DNA from: Aspergillus flavus
Lineage: Eukaryota; Ascomycota; Eurotiomycetes; Eurotiales; Aspergillaceae
Reading direction: 5' to 3'
Length of the DNA: 64,000 nt
NCBI RefSeq assembly: GCF_009017415.1
Contig: NC_092406.1
Location: forward strand, 992,001-1,056,000
The position numbers and the translations under genes were made by a program. The notes under the pieces were generated by a model, which searched no databases, was not told the DNA's origin, and was given only the letters and a program-made list of their open reading frames with translations. Below, one piece after another: positions 33,959-46,699 of this stretch (its first letter is position 1; every line of letters begins with the position of its first letter).

Positions 33959-36554
33959 ATAGCTTGAGGTTGATTTATCTGGTAATCTCCGGAATAATGG
34001 TTATGGTTGTATAATGAATAAGGCCAACAATGATATCATTAAAGTTTTCTAGCATAGTTAACAACTAGCGTAAAAACATTCTTAATCTTTTTCTTTTCTT
34101 TTCCTTTCTTTTCGTTTTTTACCTTTTTCTTATCACCCCTCAATAACCCTTTCGAGATCACACCATAATATCTCCATTTGTTTTCAGAATATGCGAGACG
34201 GAGGACAACCTCGGGGGGTTCTGATGCATCGTATGATGGACACGTCAGTTGAATTGACTTTGCTATTGACAACACTATTGAGTCCCGCCTGCATTTTCGT
34301 CCCTCATGCTGGCATCGTTAGTGGACTTCTAATTGACCGAACATGCATGTATAGTGCTTGTACTATTGAGGTTCACAGCAATGATAGGTAGAAACTCTGT
34401 GACAAAAATGTCACATCGACTGAACTCATCGCATCATTATTTATTGTATTTTATTTGATATATATATATATATATATACCACATCTCATTCCCAACGGAA
34501 CCGAAACCCTAACTCCATGGCGGACATTGATGCATTACCACCGGTACCGCGGACAAGGTTCCAGCATGAGGTATGAGGTGGTATTACAGCATATCTGGAA
34601 CACGGTCTAGATGCAAGTGTCAAACCAAACCAATGGCTATTTTTCTGCGTGCCTCGGCAACAGACGTTGCGTCTCATGCCCGGTGGAATGTCACTATTCT
34701 TGTCGTGAGTGGGAGGGGTGCTCATGCATGGAAGGTTGGTATGTATTGTACGTTTCAGAAGTACCTTCTTCTAGTGGGAGATATATAATGTAGGTATGAG
34801 TACCCGATGGGCGGTTCAATCTGATACGCAAGGTATGGAACAGATAGCTAGCATATGAGATTTGGCTGTCCCCCTGCATCTTGAGAGAGATTCGTGGCTT
34901 TTTTAGTCCGACTCCTGACTCATGCTGTGATCATTAAGATTGATGCTTTGGAATCGATTCCCTTGATTCCCGTCCACGGGACACACAGTTGATTTCCGCG
35001 TTTCATTACCTGTGGTAGCTTACGGGTAATCAGGCACTAGTGGTAAGTATTCGGTACCTTCTTGCCTCGCGGTTTGGAAGCGGAGCAATAGGTATCTTAT
35101 TTTTCTTCCCCCCTGAGGCTGCCAGATGCTGTCTTACCCAGAGAAACGTCGATAGATTACCAGAAGACACCTACCGGGTGAACATACCACGGGTAACGGT
35201 CCTCGTAATACCATAGCGATAGAATAGTATGGATATACATAGGTTACTGTACAATACATACATACTCTGAATGAATGGGGATTTTTCTTAGAACAGGGTC
35301 GAAGCGGTGTATTGAAAAGGTACCGAACATGCGATCTAGAATTGTCGATCTGAATCACTGTTCAGTCGAAAACCGGAGCATTTGAGTGGAAGTGTGGGTG
35401 ATATCGCATTGTCAATTGGGCAATATATATATTTTTTACTTCTGAGAGAGGTATGTGTTTATGATACTGTCCCATGGATGAGTATTGGGCGGTATTGGGT
35501 ATTGGGATTGGGACACTTGGATCAGGTGAAGCGGGATCCATGGATGGAGTTTGAATTTCAAGATTTAAGTGAAACGATTGGAATGGTACTATAAGGGGAT
35601 TGTTTTGGGTATCTGACCGTGATAGTTATCCTGTATGCTGTCAGTCGGGGGTCGTAGCAGTAGCATATTTTATTTTTATTTTTATTTTACCATTGGGCTC
35701 TCCATCTCCCTTGAGATCACCGCCTTATATGTTTGACATGTCGAATTGGAATGGATGATTGTAAGAACGCAATGCTTGGCTTGTAGGAAAAGGGTGGCAG
35801 TTGAAAATACTCCTCAATCACTTGACTTATGGTTGAATAATTTTTTCATGAATTCTAAAGCGAATTGTTACTTGTGGTGGTTCAATTGGAGGAGTCAAAT
35901 TAAAACAAGATCATCGAAATTGATGTTGGTCTCGAGCAGACTAATCCCTAGGAAGCGTTAGCTTCCCATTGAATGAAGAAAGAGCCCCCTTTCTTTTCCG
36001 CCGACGTTCAACTGCACCACCAAACGGACTCTCCACCCCAAATCACTCCGCAGGCCCAATCCAATCGTTCTCGCCTTCTCCTGTCTTCTTTCGACCTACC
36101 CTCTTCTGTTCTTTCTTTCAGCTTCCTTTTAGTATTTTTTTCTTTTCGATTCTTCTGTTTGTATTTTTTTTTGAGCCTTACATCTCCATAACTCCCCGTT
36201 TCCCTTCGAGAATCGGTGTTCTTCGAGAGCTTTTTGTCCCCTGATTGTTTAACCGTCCGATCCTCACCCTTTTCCAGGTATGGTGGCACTTCTTGCCTGC
36301 GCTCCTTCCCTCAATCCACCCCCCTCAAAATCACTTCCCCCTCCCCTCCCTTGGAAAGAATTACCTGGTTCCAGATGCCTTCCTGATTCTATTATCAACC
36401 CCTCGCCTAAATTTCCATCTCTGCAAGGGTGTTTGTCTGCTAACCAAGAAGGTGCGACCTGCTCAGGGGAACTTCCTCATCAACGCTCGCTACTTCCGAC
36501 ATTTTTTCCAAACCGTCCACGCTCGCTTCCTAAACCGATCCCTTAACATTCACA
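33959..36554. other. Long intergenic region, no gene seen
   Basis: This holds the 3' flank of Pob3 and the upstream region of the septin gene. It contains an (AT)n run at about 34456-34479, an ATTTT run at about 35670-35690, and a strongly pyrimidine-rich stretch (about 36060-36180) on the septin coding strand, typical of active Aspergillus promoters. Confidence 0.5.
34456..34479. repeat. (AT)n microsatellite
   Basis: An uninterrupted alternating AT run lies in the Pob3-septin intergenic region. Confidence 0.85.
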
Positions 36555-38369
36555 ATGGGTAAGCTTATCGCTACCAGCGACATCCCACTCCACCGGTCTT
36601 GCTCTTTTTCCATTCTTTCACCTGGCGGATAAACCTCCATTCGTGTATCTTCGAAGCTCTTGCGCTTGGTGACAACATCATGGTACATACCAGACGCCGG
36701 AGTGCAGAGGGTCACTCGAAAGTAGACTCGCAACGATTCAGTGCTTCCCCGTCGTTGAAACACCATAGATCCAAAAGCTTTACGTCATGTTCGCCAACTC
36801 GGGGGACTTTGTCTACCGAAAACCAATCCGATATCACACCAGTTACTGACTTGACTTTGCCTGTTGTAGCTTCACCACCCCCCACCAACGGCTCCCCCAC
36901 CCCGGCCGTGGAGTCTCCTGAGAGCAGCAAGCCCAGTTCTCCCTTTGTGGAGCGCAGCAACCCCATGGGATCAGGAAACGCACAAACCGTCAGCTCCAGT
37001 GACCCGAAGGCTGTGGCCCAGGCTGCCACCGACATGAAGAACGTTGTTCGCCGCAAGTTGACTGGCTACGTCGGTTTTGCCAACCTGCCCAACCAATGGC
37101 ACCGTAAAAGTGTTCGCAAGGGATTCAACTTCAACGTGATGGTTGTTGGTGAGTTCCCTCCATGACGAAAGGAGAATGGATGGGCGGGACTAATTTGTGT
37201 TCTAGGTGAATCTGGTCTCGGAAAGTCGACCCTTGTCAACACTCTCTTTAACACCTCTCTTTACCCCCCTAAGGAGCGCACCGGCCCTAGCCACGACATC
37301 ATCCCGAAGACCGTGGCCATCCAGTCTATCAGCGCAGACATTGAAGAGAACGGCGTTCGTCTTCGCCTGACCGTGGTTGACACCCCGGGATTCGGTGATT
37401 TCGTGAACAACGACGATTCGTGGCGCCCTATTGTAGAGAACATTGAGCAGCGATACGATGCCTACCTGGAGGCTGAGAACAAGGTCAACCGCACTAACAT
37501 TGTTGACAACCGTATCCACGCCTGTGTCTACTTCATCCAGCCCACCGGCCACTCCCTTAAGCCTCTGGACATTGAGGTCATGCGCCGGTTGCACACCAAG
37601 GTCAACCTGATCCCTGTGATCGCCAAGGCCGATACCTTGACGGACGAGGAGATTGCTCAGTTTAAGCAGAGAGTAAGTCATGTGTTCCGAATGAGTTGGC
37701 CCCAACCTAGAACCAATGCTAATTTTGGTCCAGATCCTTGCCGATATCCAACACCACTCCATCCAGATCTTTGAGGGCCCCCGCTACGAACTCGACGACG
37801 AAGAAACCATCGCCGAGAACCAGGAGATCATGTCGAAGGTCCCCTTCGCTGTGGTCGGTGCCAACGCTGAGGTCGCCACTGCTGACGGCCGTAAGGTCCG
37901 AGGCCGTAGTTACCCATGGGGTACCATCGAGGTCGACAACGAGGAACACTGTGACTTTGTCAAGCTGCGCCAGATGTTGATCCGCACCCACATGGAAGAG
38001 CTCAAGGAACACACCAACAACCACCTGTACGAGAACTACCGCTCCGACAAGCTGACCCAGATGGGTGTCGCCCAGGACCCGAGCGTGTTCAAGGAAGTCA
38101 ACCCGGCCGTCAAGCAGGAGGAAGAGCGTGCCCTGCACGAGCAGAAGCTCGCCAAGATGGAGGCAGAGATGAAGATGGTCTTCCAACAGAAGGTGGCCGA
38201 GAAAGAGAGCAAGCTGAAACAGAGCGAAGACGAACTATACGCTCGACATCGCGAGATGAAGGATCAACTGGAGCGGCAACGCCAGGAACTGGACGAGAAG
38301 AAGAGTCGCCTCGAAAGTGGTCGACCGATCGAAGAGAAGGGCAAGCGAAAGGGCTTCTCTCTTCGTTAG
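36555..38369 (+). CDS. aspB: Septin, Cdc3/AspB class
   Basis: The GTPase domain is complete: [12 protein letters not shown] (P-loop, across an exon joint), D-T-P-G-F-G-D (G3), I-A-K-A-D-T (G4) and R-G-R-S-Y-P-W-G (septin unique element), followed by a coiled coil and the ending [10 protein letters not shown]. The Cdc3-type lead [19 protein letters not shown] precedes it. Introns are at 37149-37205 and 37673-37733. I start at ATG 36555, which has a good context (CACAATGG) and is followed at once by a GTAAGC donor; splicing to 36657 keeps frame and gives 532 residues. The simpler alternative starts at ATG 36680 with 523 residues. The N-terminus is serine/proline-rich. Septins form heteropolymers at septa, branches and conidiophores. 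The class call rests on motif recall. Confidence 0.9.
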
Positions 38370-39695
38370 ATGACCGGAATTCAATGACACGGACTCCCCA
38401 GGTAATGTATGGTCGTGGGAGGCACGTTGGCGGTTCTGTGTTGGATTCCCCACGACTGTTGATTGACCGAGCGCTCTTTTCGACTGCCCTTCTATTTCTG
38501 TGTTTATTCGATTTCTCCCACGCTCTCTCAACCTCTACTTTCTCGTATCTGCTGCCAGTAATGACTCTGTTTTCTAATTGGGTGAACCCGGGGCAGTGGA
38601 ATGACTCGTGCATGTGTTTCATTCCATCTGTCGGACGAACACCAGTTGGGGGCTTTGACTAGGAGAAGTGTGCTGGGACACCGGAGCAGCGCTGCCGGCC
38701 TGCTCGCGTGGTCTCGCCCATGGTTTTGCAAGATGATATGCGGTGGCCCTCACGTCCTCTTTTCGCTTCTTGTTAATGTACTTTTGCCTACGCTATACCT
38801 TGTTCCCGCCTGTTTCCTATTCCCCAGTGTGGCTTAACCTCATTTTCCCTTCTTATCTTCGTGCCCTTTTTGTCCACTTCTACACATTTTAGTGAGCTCT
38901 CCCACCCTCCGACCATCCTTTCAAGACGCTTTTCCTATTTTCCTATTTCTTTCCTTATTGCAGTTTATTGTGCGTTAGTTGTCAATCTCAGATGTTCTCG
39001 AAAAGTCCGACCAGGCCAGAAAGCGACAGGGTTAGTTCTGTAGAGGGAGACGAGGTAGAAATCCCACCAATAAAAGAATAATTATATGGACAACTGAATA
39101 ATAAAAGAAGACGAAGATAAAATCCATGGAAGCATGACTAAAACAGTAGAAGATTGCAATCGTGAAAGAACCTTAAGCAGTATAGCCGAGTAATAGTGAG
39201 GTTCGGCCACTTGCATCATGCCGAGTCAGTCGGGGTGTGTCATGAAAAGGTGCCTTCAACGTCACTGGGCAAGGTGTTGTTTGCCTCAGGTTCTTCCGTC
39301 AGCTACGACGATTAAGGAAACTGTAAGTTTACTGAGCTGTGTCGTCAGCCAGCAGCTCCCCCAACTTTCTCTTTCTCTCTCTCTCCTCTTCCCGAAGACT
39401 TACCTAGTACTACTACTAGTACTACCGACGAACACTGCCTTACTTCAGCTAAGAAGGCATCGTCAAAACCCACTCACTACGACCGCCCCCCGCCCAGCCT
39501 CCCCCAAAAATAGTGCACTCCACCGCTCAATTCGCTCCCCTTCCAGCTTTTCTCGACCCTTCTCTGTTCTTTCTCTCACGTCACGGCCACTTAGCGCATT
39601 GCTACCTCTCCGCTCTCGCTCTCTTGAGCCTTCCTTCTTACTATCTTTACGCACTTCCCCTGTCCCCGAGTAGACCAGACACACCTTCAGCTCTC
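38370..39695. other. Intergenic, no gene seen
   Basis: This holds the 3' flank of the septin gene and the CT-rich upstream region of the nucleoporin gene (about 39360-39690). The frame at 39218-39673 is a low-complexity serine/leucine shadow of the pyrimidine tract. Confidence 0.5.
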
Positions 39696-40831
39696 ATGGC
39701 TCCACCTCCTCCGTCGAACTTGCCTTTGGCCGAGAGGCTGAAGGCCTTGGCCCAGACTCTACAGTATGTGCTTCGCTGGCCTTTCCCGATCTCACAATGT
39801 AGATACTGACTATATGGCTCTCAAATAGATTTGCTTGGTTTGCTGGGTAGGTTTCCCTTGTGATTGTGTGCTGCCTCGGCCAGCGGAACATGGTACCCGT
39901 TTGGAGCAATTTGCGATATCCACACACCAGATGCTACCCCCCATCGGACGACATTCGCAAGGCAAGGTTGGGAGAAAACAAACCCGCTGACTGGCTTAGG
40001 CACGTCACCCTGCTGCTCTCCGTCTTCCGCTATCTCCTGTCCTACATCACCTTCAACTACTACTCGTCCTCGGCCCAGGTGTCCTACCGCTTGGCTTTCC
40101 TTTCGGCGGCTGCGACATATGGTATCGTGGTGTACAAGGGACACATTGCCCGTGGTCGTCTTCAGGGTAGCGTTCCGAACATTGCGGTGAAGCTCGCTGG
40201 TGATGAAAATGTCCAGTATCTTGGTGAGTAGAATTGCCAGGTGGTCAAATCCAACCAGCATGGGGCTGACCATAAATCAGGAATGGCGATTGTCTGGCTC
40301 TATTCCCGCCAGGTCCCATTGGCCCTCCTCCCCTTTAGCGTCTACTCGATCTTCCACGTTGCGACATACTCTCGCGCCCACCTGATCCCCACTTTGCAGC
40401 CTCCCGCCCAGGGCGCCGGATCCGCGTCGCCCTCCTCTCCTGGTGCTGCCAAGCCCGCTGCCAGTCCTTTGGCAGACACCATTGGAAGATTTGTCAAGCA
40501 GTACTACGATGCCAGCATGGATCTCGTCGCTGGGCTCGAGATGGCGCTGCTGTTCCGCCTGGCCCTGGGAGTTCTGACCTTCTCCAAGGGAAGCATTCTT
40601 CTCTTCTTTATCTACGTGGCCTTCTTCCGCGCGAGATACACCCAGAGCTCGTTTGTCCAGCAGGCCGTGCGTCATTTCACCGCCCGCGTGGATGCTTCGG
40701 TTTCGCACCAGAACACTCCCCCGGCTGTGCGCCAGGGATGGGAGACCTTCAAGGGTGTTGTTCGTCAGGCCTATGAGAGTACTGACCTGGGCCGCCTGAC
40801 CTCTGGCGCCCAGGGCAAGAAGCCGCAATAA
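39696..40831 (+). CDS. pom33: Pom33/TMEM33-family membrane nucleoporin
   Basis: Four exons (39696-39763, 39829-39846, 40000-40223, 40281-40831) give 286 residues. The second exon is only 18 bases and encodes Q/F-A-W-F-A-G. It is needed to join L-A-Q-T-L to H-V-T-L-L-L-S-V-F-R-Y and keep frame. The protein has several membrane helices (V-T-L-L-L-S-V-F-R-Y-L-L-S-Y-I-T-F, A-I-V-W-L-Y, M-A-L-L-F-R-L-A-L-G-V-L-T-F, I-L-L-F-F-I-Y-V-A-F-F), then R-A-R-Y-T-Q-S-S-F and an amphipathic C-terminal region, as in Pom33, Per33 and Tts1. These proteins sit in the ER/nuclear envelope and help nuclear-pore distribution and ER shape. An Ala/Pro/Ser-rich loop lies at about residues 145-170. Confidence 0.85.
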
Positions 40832-41779
40832 ATGGTACCTTCGGCGATGAACGATAACCGGCCGCGCCGGGTGAGAAAGGCCCAATCCGATTGCGACGCA
40901 TTTTAGACGGACTTAGACCATTCGCGAAGGGCCCGGGATCACCGATTGACGTGTGGGCTCTCGTTTGTAAAATGACGAGCATATAACGAATAATGTGCCA
41001 TTGGTCCTAACTGAGTTGAGTTGGGAGGTGGTTCTTTCTACGATAAGCAAAAGATTGTTTACATGTTGCTGTGGGAGGGAGGGGATGTGGATGTTTTGAT
41101 GTTTAGTGCTTGGGGGGAGAGGAAAGTCGTATTAATTTACTTGTATTGCCATTTTTGTCGACCTCGGGCAGCGCCCAATTAGGAAGCCATGCACATGCTG
41201 GACCTCCGATGGGATGTTGTGCCCGGACGTATTCCATTGCATTCTGTACTGTGAAAGGAATGAACACATGTTTGTTGTTATGTCCTACCACGGGGGAAGT
41301 CTAGACCGACGGCCACGTTCTTGTTCCGTAGTCTACTACTAGTCGTAGTTTGGTGGGCTCTGGTGGCAACTGGGAAGCGATTGAGTTATTTTCCTGTCCA
41401 TTGTCATTTGTTCCTTCAGACCCGAGTTAAAACTAGCGAGAGCTTATTAAGGCGGCGTGGCGTGCCTCAGGCGGAGATTCGGCCTCGGACGCGGAGAAAG
41501 CGGAAAACCGACCAAAATTTTGGGCTGAATGCTGAGCGCTGGCTCGTCGTTGTGTAAACTACCGACTTGGAGAGGTGCCATGTTCCGTTTCTTGACCTCT
41601 CGACGTTCCTTGATTTCTGTATAGCTTAGGTCTCCTCCGAGTCCTCTTCTCCCCCACCTCCTTCTTTCCCACCGTCATCCTTCCTTGGGGTGGCATCCGT
41701 CCGGTGAACGTCGCCGCCGCATCCCAACCCCCCGTGGTCTGGCCCGCACCACGATCTGGTGGGTTGCGGTATTCTTGCC
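40832..41779. other. Intergenic, no gene seen
   Basis: This lies between two plus-strand genes. Short frames have no recognisable content. Confidence 0.5.
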
Positions 41780-43208
41780 ATGAGTTTGACCTCGCGCGTG
41801 TTTGGCCTGTTTTCCACGACAGAGACAACCGTTCCGGACTCCCCTCCGGCCGCTTCGTATTCGAAACCCACCAACACCGGCGACCATGCCTTCCATGCGA
41901 CGGGCCCGATAAGGGCAGGCTCCGGCCATGTACAAACAACACCGCTCGAGGACGAGGAAGAGCCTCGTCCGCCGTATCTACGTGTACGTTGTGAAATTCG
42001 CCAGACGGGAAACACGCATGGTGTTACGAACGCGCGGGATGTGCGTGGAAATCTCTTATCTCAGGCTGACATGAATTGTTTCCTGTAGGCTATGCTTGCG
42101 GGAGGTACCGGTGGTACATGCGGCGACATGCTCATGCATTCACTCGATACGGTTAAGACGAGACAGCAAGGCGACCCCCACTTCCCTCCGAAATATACTT
42201 CGATGACCTCATCGTATGCGACGATCTATCGACAGGAAGGTTTACTGCGAGGTCTGTACGGTGGAGCTGTTCCTGCCTTTTGCGGCTCCTTTCCAGGCAC
42301 TCTGATCTTCTTTGGTGTTTATGAGTTCACCAAACGACGGATGATCGATTCTGGCATCAATGCTAATGTAGCATACCTATCCGGAGGTAAGAGCCTTATC
42401 CGTCTCTGTCAACCTCCATTGGGTCCGGTAACGCTGACATAGCTGCTCAGGTTTCTTTGCGGATTTGGCCGCTTCCGTTGTCTATGTCCCTTCAGAGGTG
42501 TTGAAGACACGACTGCAACTCCAGGGACGCTATAACAACCCTCATTTCAATTCGGGATACAACTACCGGTCTACCCGCGATGCTCTCCGCACGATCATCC
42601 GCCAGGAAGGATTCTCCGCTCTTTTCCATGGGTACAGGGCTACCATCTACCGTGACCTTCCGTTCTCTGCCCTGCAATTCGCATTCTACGAACAGGAACA
42701 GCGACTGGCGAAGAACTGGGTGGGATCTCGAGACATTGGGCTTGGACTGGAGATCCTGACTGCAGCAACTGCCGGCGGAATGGCAGGTGTGATAACGTGC
42801 CCCATGGATGTGGTGAAGACCCGCATCCAGACGCAGCAGAACCCCGATGTCCAGAGTTCGGCGTCTTCATCGAAGCCTGCCGCGGAACATGCGTCGATCA
42901 AAGAGAGCCCCCGACAGCATACATCGTCTCAGACTCCGTCGAGTCTGCGGAAACACTCGCGGCCGATTTCCACCGGGGGTGCGTCGACGTCAGTGGCTCC
43001 TCCGGGAGCGCCTCGTCTGGACACCTCGTCTTTCTTGACGGGACTCAAGATGATCTACCAGACGGAGGGGCTTGCCGGCTGGTTCCGCGGCGTCGTCCCC
43101 CGTGGAGTGTGGACCAGCATCCAGAGTGGAACGATGCTGGTCATGTACCAATACTTGTTGAAAAAGCTGGAGGCCTACGATAACCTGGGGGAGATGAACC
43201 CCCTGTGA
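41780..43208 (+). CDS. mme1: Mitochondrial carrier, Mme1 (YMR166C)-like
   Basis: Three exons (41780-41983, 42089-42386, 42451-43208) give 419 residues. The three carrier repeats show their signatures in order: S-L-D-T-V-K-T-R, P-S-E-V-L-K-T-R and P-M-D-V-V-K-T-R, each followed by a second helix with E-G-x-x-x-L-x-x-G or similar (E-G-L-L-R-G-L-Y-G-G, E-G-F-S-A-L-F-H-G-Y, E-G-L-A-G-W-F-R-G). The motif text around L-Q-L-Q-G-R-Y-N-N-P and F-N-S-G-Y-N-Y resembles yeast Mme1, a mitochondrial inner-membrane magnesium exporter, more than other carriers I know. A serine-rich insert (about residues 300-350) sits in the third repeat between its two helices. Substrate assignment is inferred from similarity. 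Confidence 0.85.
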
Positions 43209-43859
43209 TCGAACGGGCTTCCTTTGTTGCATATGAAGGGGATGGAGTGTTGCCACGGGGCGACACTTGTAGATAATGTTGAATCATCACCACATGGGAA
43301 ACGATGTGGGCAGGGCGTTCTGGGACCGGGATGTTACATGATCTCTCACTTCTTCTATTACCGTTTGCTTGGATCGGTCTGGGGCATGGCAGCATTTTTC
43401 CTTTTGGGTTTTCTTGTTTAGATACCCTGCTCCAGACTGGTATGGCTTACATAGATTTCTTTTTTGCTTTTGGCTACTTAGACATGGTTAATCACGCCAC
43501 GATGTATATTACTATTACTATATAAAGATAGAGTCCAAGGATCACTGATTGGGAGGGAAGTTGTTCTTCTGAAACTGAGGGCCTTTTGGGGTCAGGTGGA
43601 AATGTAAACAAACGGATGCGGTCAAGCGCCACGGGACGGGCCAATCAGCATCGCCCCTGCCAGGACTGTGACCTCACTCGTTATTTATTGAATTCGCTTT
43701 ATTATTTATTGTGATTGTTTTTCCCTCTTTTTCTGATTCAGTTTGGATTTAGAATCCTTTGAGCCCCCGAAATCCTGCGCGCGCTTGATCATCCCACCTC
43801 CCACACTCTCCCCCCTTGCTCTAAATTTCACCCCGTCGCATGGTCATTCCTCGCGCATC
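43209..43859. other. Intergenic, no gene seen
   Basis: This is the 3' flank of the carrier gene and the upstream region of the membrane-protein gene. An in-frame ATG at 43743 upstream of the chosen start is possible but gives an atypical proline-rich lead. Confidence 0.45.
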
Positions 43860-45156
43860 ATGTCTGCCGCATTGCCTTATTTACAGAAACTGCGCAAGTC
43901 CCAACTGACGGACTGGGCGGAAGCTACTGATCTTCACAAGTAAGTGTCGGTGCCGTTGTTTATCGCCCCACCACGATAACCCAAACCCCCCGGCTGACCG
44001 TTGACAGTTATGAGGAATACAATAAACCGGAACTTGCCACGCTGTTGGATCAACATCTCCAAGCTAACCAGTCCATCTTCGCGAAGGATGCGCGACTAAC
44101 GGATTACTACCGACGCCTGTCGCAAACCCCGCGCAAGGGGTCGCCGGTCAAGAGAGACCCCCGCGTGGAAATCTCGCCACTTGCGAAAGAAACACCGCGG
44201 TCGGTGCTACGGTCGGCGCGTCGCAGACAGACGAGAGCCTTGGAGGAAGAGGTGAAGGAAGACGAGGCCAAGGAAGAGGCGAATGAGGAACCCAAGGAGG
44301 AACTCAAGGAGGAACCAAGCGCGGAACCTAAAGAGGAGGCTGAGCAACTCCAGTATGTCCTGTATTCTTTCTCATGTCGCGCGCATGGCCAGAAGCGCCG
44401 TCGCGCGACCGCCGTAATCATGACGACAGAAACTGACCGATTTCTTGTTGCAGAGAGGAATCCGACGCGTCCCCACCACCTGTCTTCCAGACTCCTGGGC
44501 CGTCGCCGCTGAACTTTCAATCGGCCTTGCCCGCATCGCCGGCCCTCATCGCTGATGTGGTCGACCGGGAGTCCGTCGCGTGGCGCAAGAAGGCTAGCGA
44601 TTGGTGGACTGGCTCAGGGGTGCCGGATAGCACGCAGTCCTTGCGCTCCTTGCTCAGCAGTGCGAAAGCCGTCCAGATTCTGACGTTGCTGCTCGAAGGG
44701 TGTTCCATCATATACGAAATTCTGCCGCTGCGATTTGTGTCTACCATTTCGATTTGGGCGATTGAGATCTCCATCAAGGTTCCCGATGTCTTTGTCCTCG
44801 TCGACAGCGTATTTTGGGCCCCGTTCTCGTTGTGGTTGCTGACCAGCATTCTCCTGCCGCTGACCGTCGCATACTTCTTCAACATCAGCCTGAACATCAC
44901 GCAAGGCAGTAGTGCCGCGTCCCACACGCGCCGCAGCCGCGCGTCGCCTGACAACTTCGACCCGCTCAGCTTCAACATTGCCAAGGCGGGGCTCTCATAC
45001 CTGGTGTATGCCCGGCAGTTCAACTTCTTCAACCTGTACAGTCAATTCTCGATCGCCCGGGTGAATGCCGCGGTCCCCGGTCAATGGGCTGGCTTGGTGA
45101 CTGGGTCTGCGATCGGTCTGGTCGGCACTCTGTACGAAGCGATCCTGCGGAAGTAG
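43860..45156 (+). CDS. Acidic HeH/SAP-like multi-pass membrane protein
   Basis: Three exons (43860-43939, 44008-44352, 44454-45156) give 375 residues. The first 50 residues (L-R-K-S-Q-L-T-D-W-A-E, Y-N-K-P-E-L-A-T-L-L-D-Q-H-L) look like a helix-extension-helix/SAP fold that binds DNA in inner-nuclear-membrane proteins. A basic serine/proline stretch (T-P-R-K-G-S-P-V-K-R) and a glutamate/lysine-rich run with E-E-P-K-E-E repeats follow. The C-terminal half has at least three hydrophobic helices (I-L-T-L-L-L-E-G, W-A-P-F-S-L-W-L-L-T-S-I-L-L-P-L, G-L-V-T-G-S-A-I-G-L-V-G). I do not recognise a named family member. A role tethering chromatin to the nuclear envelope is a guess from domain order. Introns of 68 and 101 bp keep frame. 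Confidence 0.8.
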
Positions 45157-45569
45157 ATCCGGTGTGTATATACGGGAATGGTTTTTGCAGAGCCACTGGT
45201 TGGACGCAGTTTTGATTGAGTAGGACGTGTTCCGTACAGAGGAAAAGCATGCGAGTGTCTGCAGGAGGGGTTGGGAGAAGGGTTTCTACCGCCTAGAGGG
45301 GTTATCTCTGGATAATCGATCGGTTCTATGCGTGCAGTGCGATGGTGCTTCGGTATTGTTTAAATGTTAAGTCTCCTTTCTCGGGTTATCCGGCGTGAGA
45401 ATGGTGTGGTGCGTTCCTTGTTTGAGTTGATCTGGCGTTGTTTGGGTTTCCTGGATGTACTATTGTGAAACCGAGATAGGATGTTCCAATACAGATCCTT
45501 TTTCATCGTACAGTGTAGCTATTGTCTCCCAACCTCCAACAAATACCCCACAACAAGAGAGAAAGAAAT
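45157..45569. other. Convergent intergenic region
   Basis: This is the shared 3' region of the membrane-protein gene and the thiamine pyrophosphokinase gene. I see no clear terminator or gene. Confidence 0.5.
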
Positions 45570-46699
45570 CTATCGATCCCTCTTCAACCTCCCCGCCAAC
45601 TCCAGCGTAAAAAGCACCGGCATCACACTCTCCACCGTCACCACCTCACTCCGAATATGATTACTCGTACTCAACTGTCCCCCAATCTCCGTCCTCCAAG
45701 CCACCACATCCCACTGAAACCCACTCGTCGTAATCCTCGCGGGACCTAGAAGCGGTATAATCCCCACATTCTCCTCGAGCAGATACTCCCCAGTAGATAA
45801 CCCCGGTCGATTCGTCCCAGGCGTGCGAATGGTATTCAACCCCGGCCGCAGAATAAACGTAATACTCTCTTCGGAGATGAGATAGAGGTTTCCTATCTTT
45901 CCTGCTTTCCTTGGGTTGGACGTTAAATCACCCCTAGAAGAAGTAGTAGACGAAGAAGAAGAGCCGTAAGATTGAGTCATGGAATATAAATGGTGGATTT
46001 GGGAAAAAGCTTGATCGACGCGTCCGCCTAGGCCGCCGAGGATGAGGACGTCTAGTTCTCTCTCTTCTTCTTCTTCTTCTCCTTTCTTTACTTCTTCTGA
46101 TGTCGATACTGAATGTTCAGATGAAGATTGAGAAGAAGAAGTAGATGAGGAAAGGAACTCCCTAACATGCGCACGCAGATAATTCAAACATTTAGTGAAA
46201 TCCGTCGAATACTGATCTTCATCATGGATAATGCGAACCCCTAGATTGGCGTAGTGGGTTCTTGTATCGGGGGTTATGGAGTCTAGATCGCCGATTATGA
46301 GATCGGGGAGCTTTGTTTCTCTCTATTCATTAGTATATATGTATATATACATGCATTTGCAGAGTGAAGGGAGAGAGAGGGCTTACATCTATTGATTCCC
46401 GGTCATGTGCTTTCATCATCGAGTAGAAACGGTTTGCGCCGCCGTCGGCGCAGAGCGTCACCTTTGCTTTTTTCTCTTAGTCTTGGGAGGATGATGTAGA
46501 ATGTACAATGTACAATGTTTGAATACATATATCCATATACATGGATATATATATATGTATAGAGAGTAGGGCATAAGAACATACCATGTCTCCTCAAAAC
46601 GCGAAACGCGCGCTCATTGATTGGCTGATTGAGGATCAACAGCGCAAAGGGATTGGGCGTATGATCATCGCGGAAGAATTGGGTGGGATCCCACTCCAT
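45570..46699 (-). CDS. thi80: Thiamine pyrophosphokinase
   Basis: Three exons (46585-46699, 46387-46466, 45570-46322) give 315 residues. The enzyme transfers pyrophosphate from ATP to thiamine, making the cofactor TPP in the cytosol. Visible motifs in order are A-L-L-I-L-N-Q-P-I, C-A-D-G-G-A-N-R-F-Y, D-L-I-I-G-D-L-D-S-I, Q-Y-S-T-D-F-T-K-C, L-I-L-G-G-L-G-G-R-V-D-Q and, in the C-terminal thiamine-binding domain, G-L-S-T-G-E-Y and G-F-Q-W-D. The family order is complete. A low-complexity Ser/Glu insert (about residues 125-155) sits just before the L-G-G-L-G-G motif, and a second serine run follows it. The first intron (118 bp) contains an ATATAC-rich microsatellite. The gene converges on its neighbour. 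Confidence 0.92.
46505..46560. repeat. AT-rich microsatellite in TPK intron 1
   Basis: TACAATGTACAATG units and a run of ATATATCC/ATATAT lie inside the first intron of the thiamine pyrophosphokinase gene. Confidence 0.6.

Noticed and set aside
40277..40885. Antisense 202-codon frame over the Pom33-like gene
   Set aside because: It is a shadow of a real exon and lacks any membrane or motif pattern of its own.
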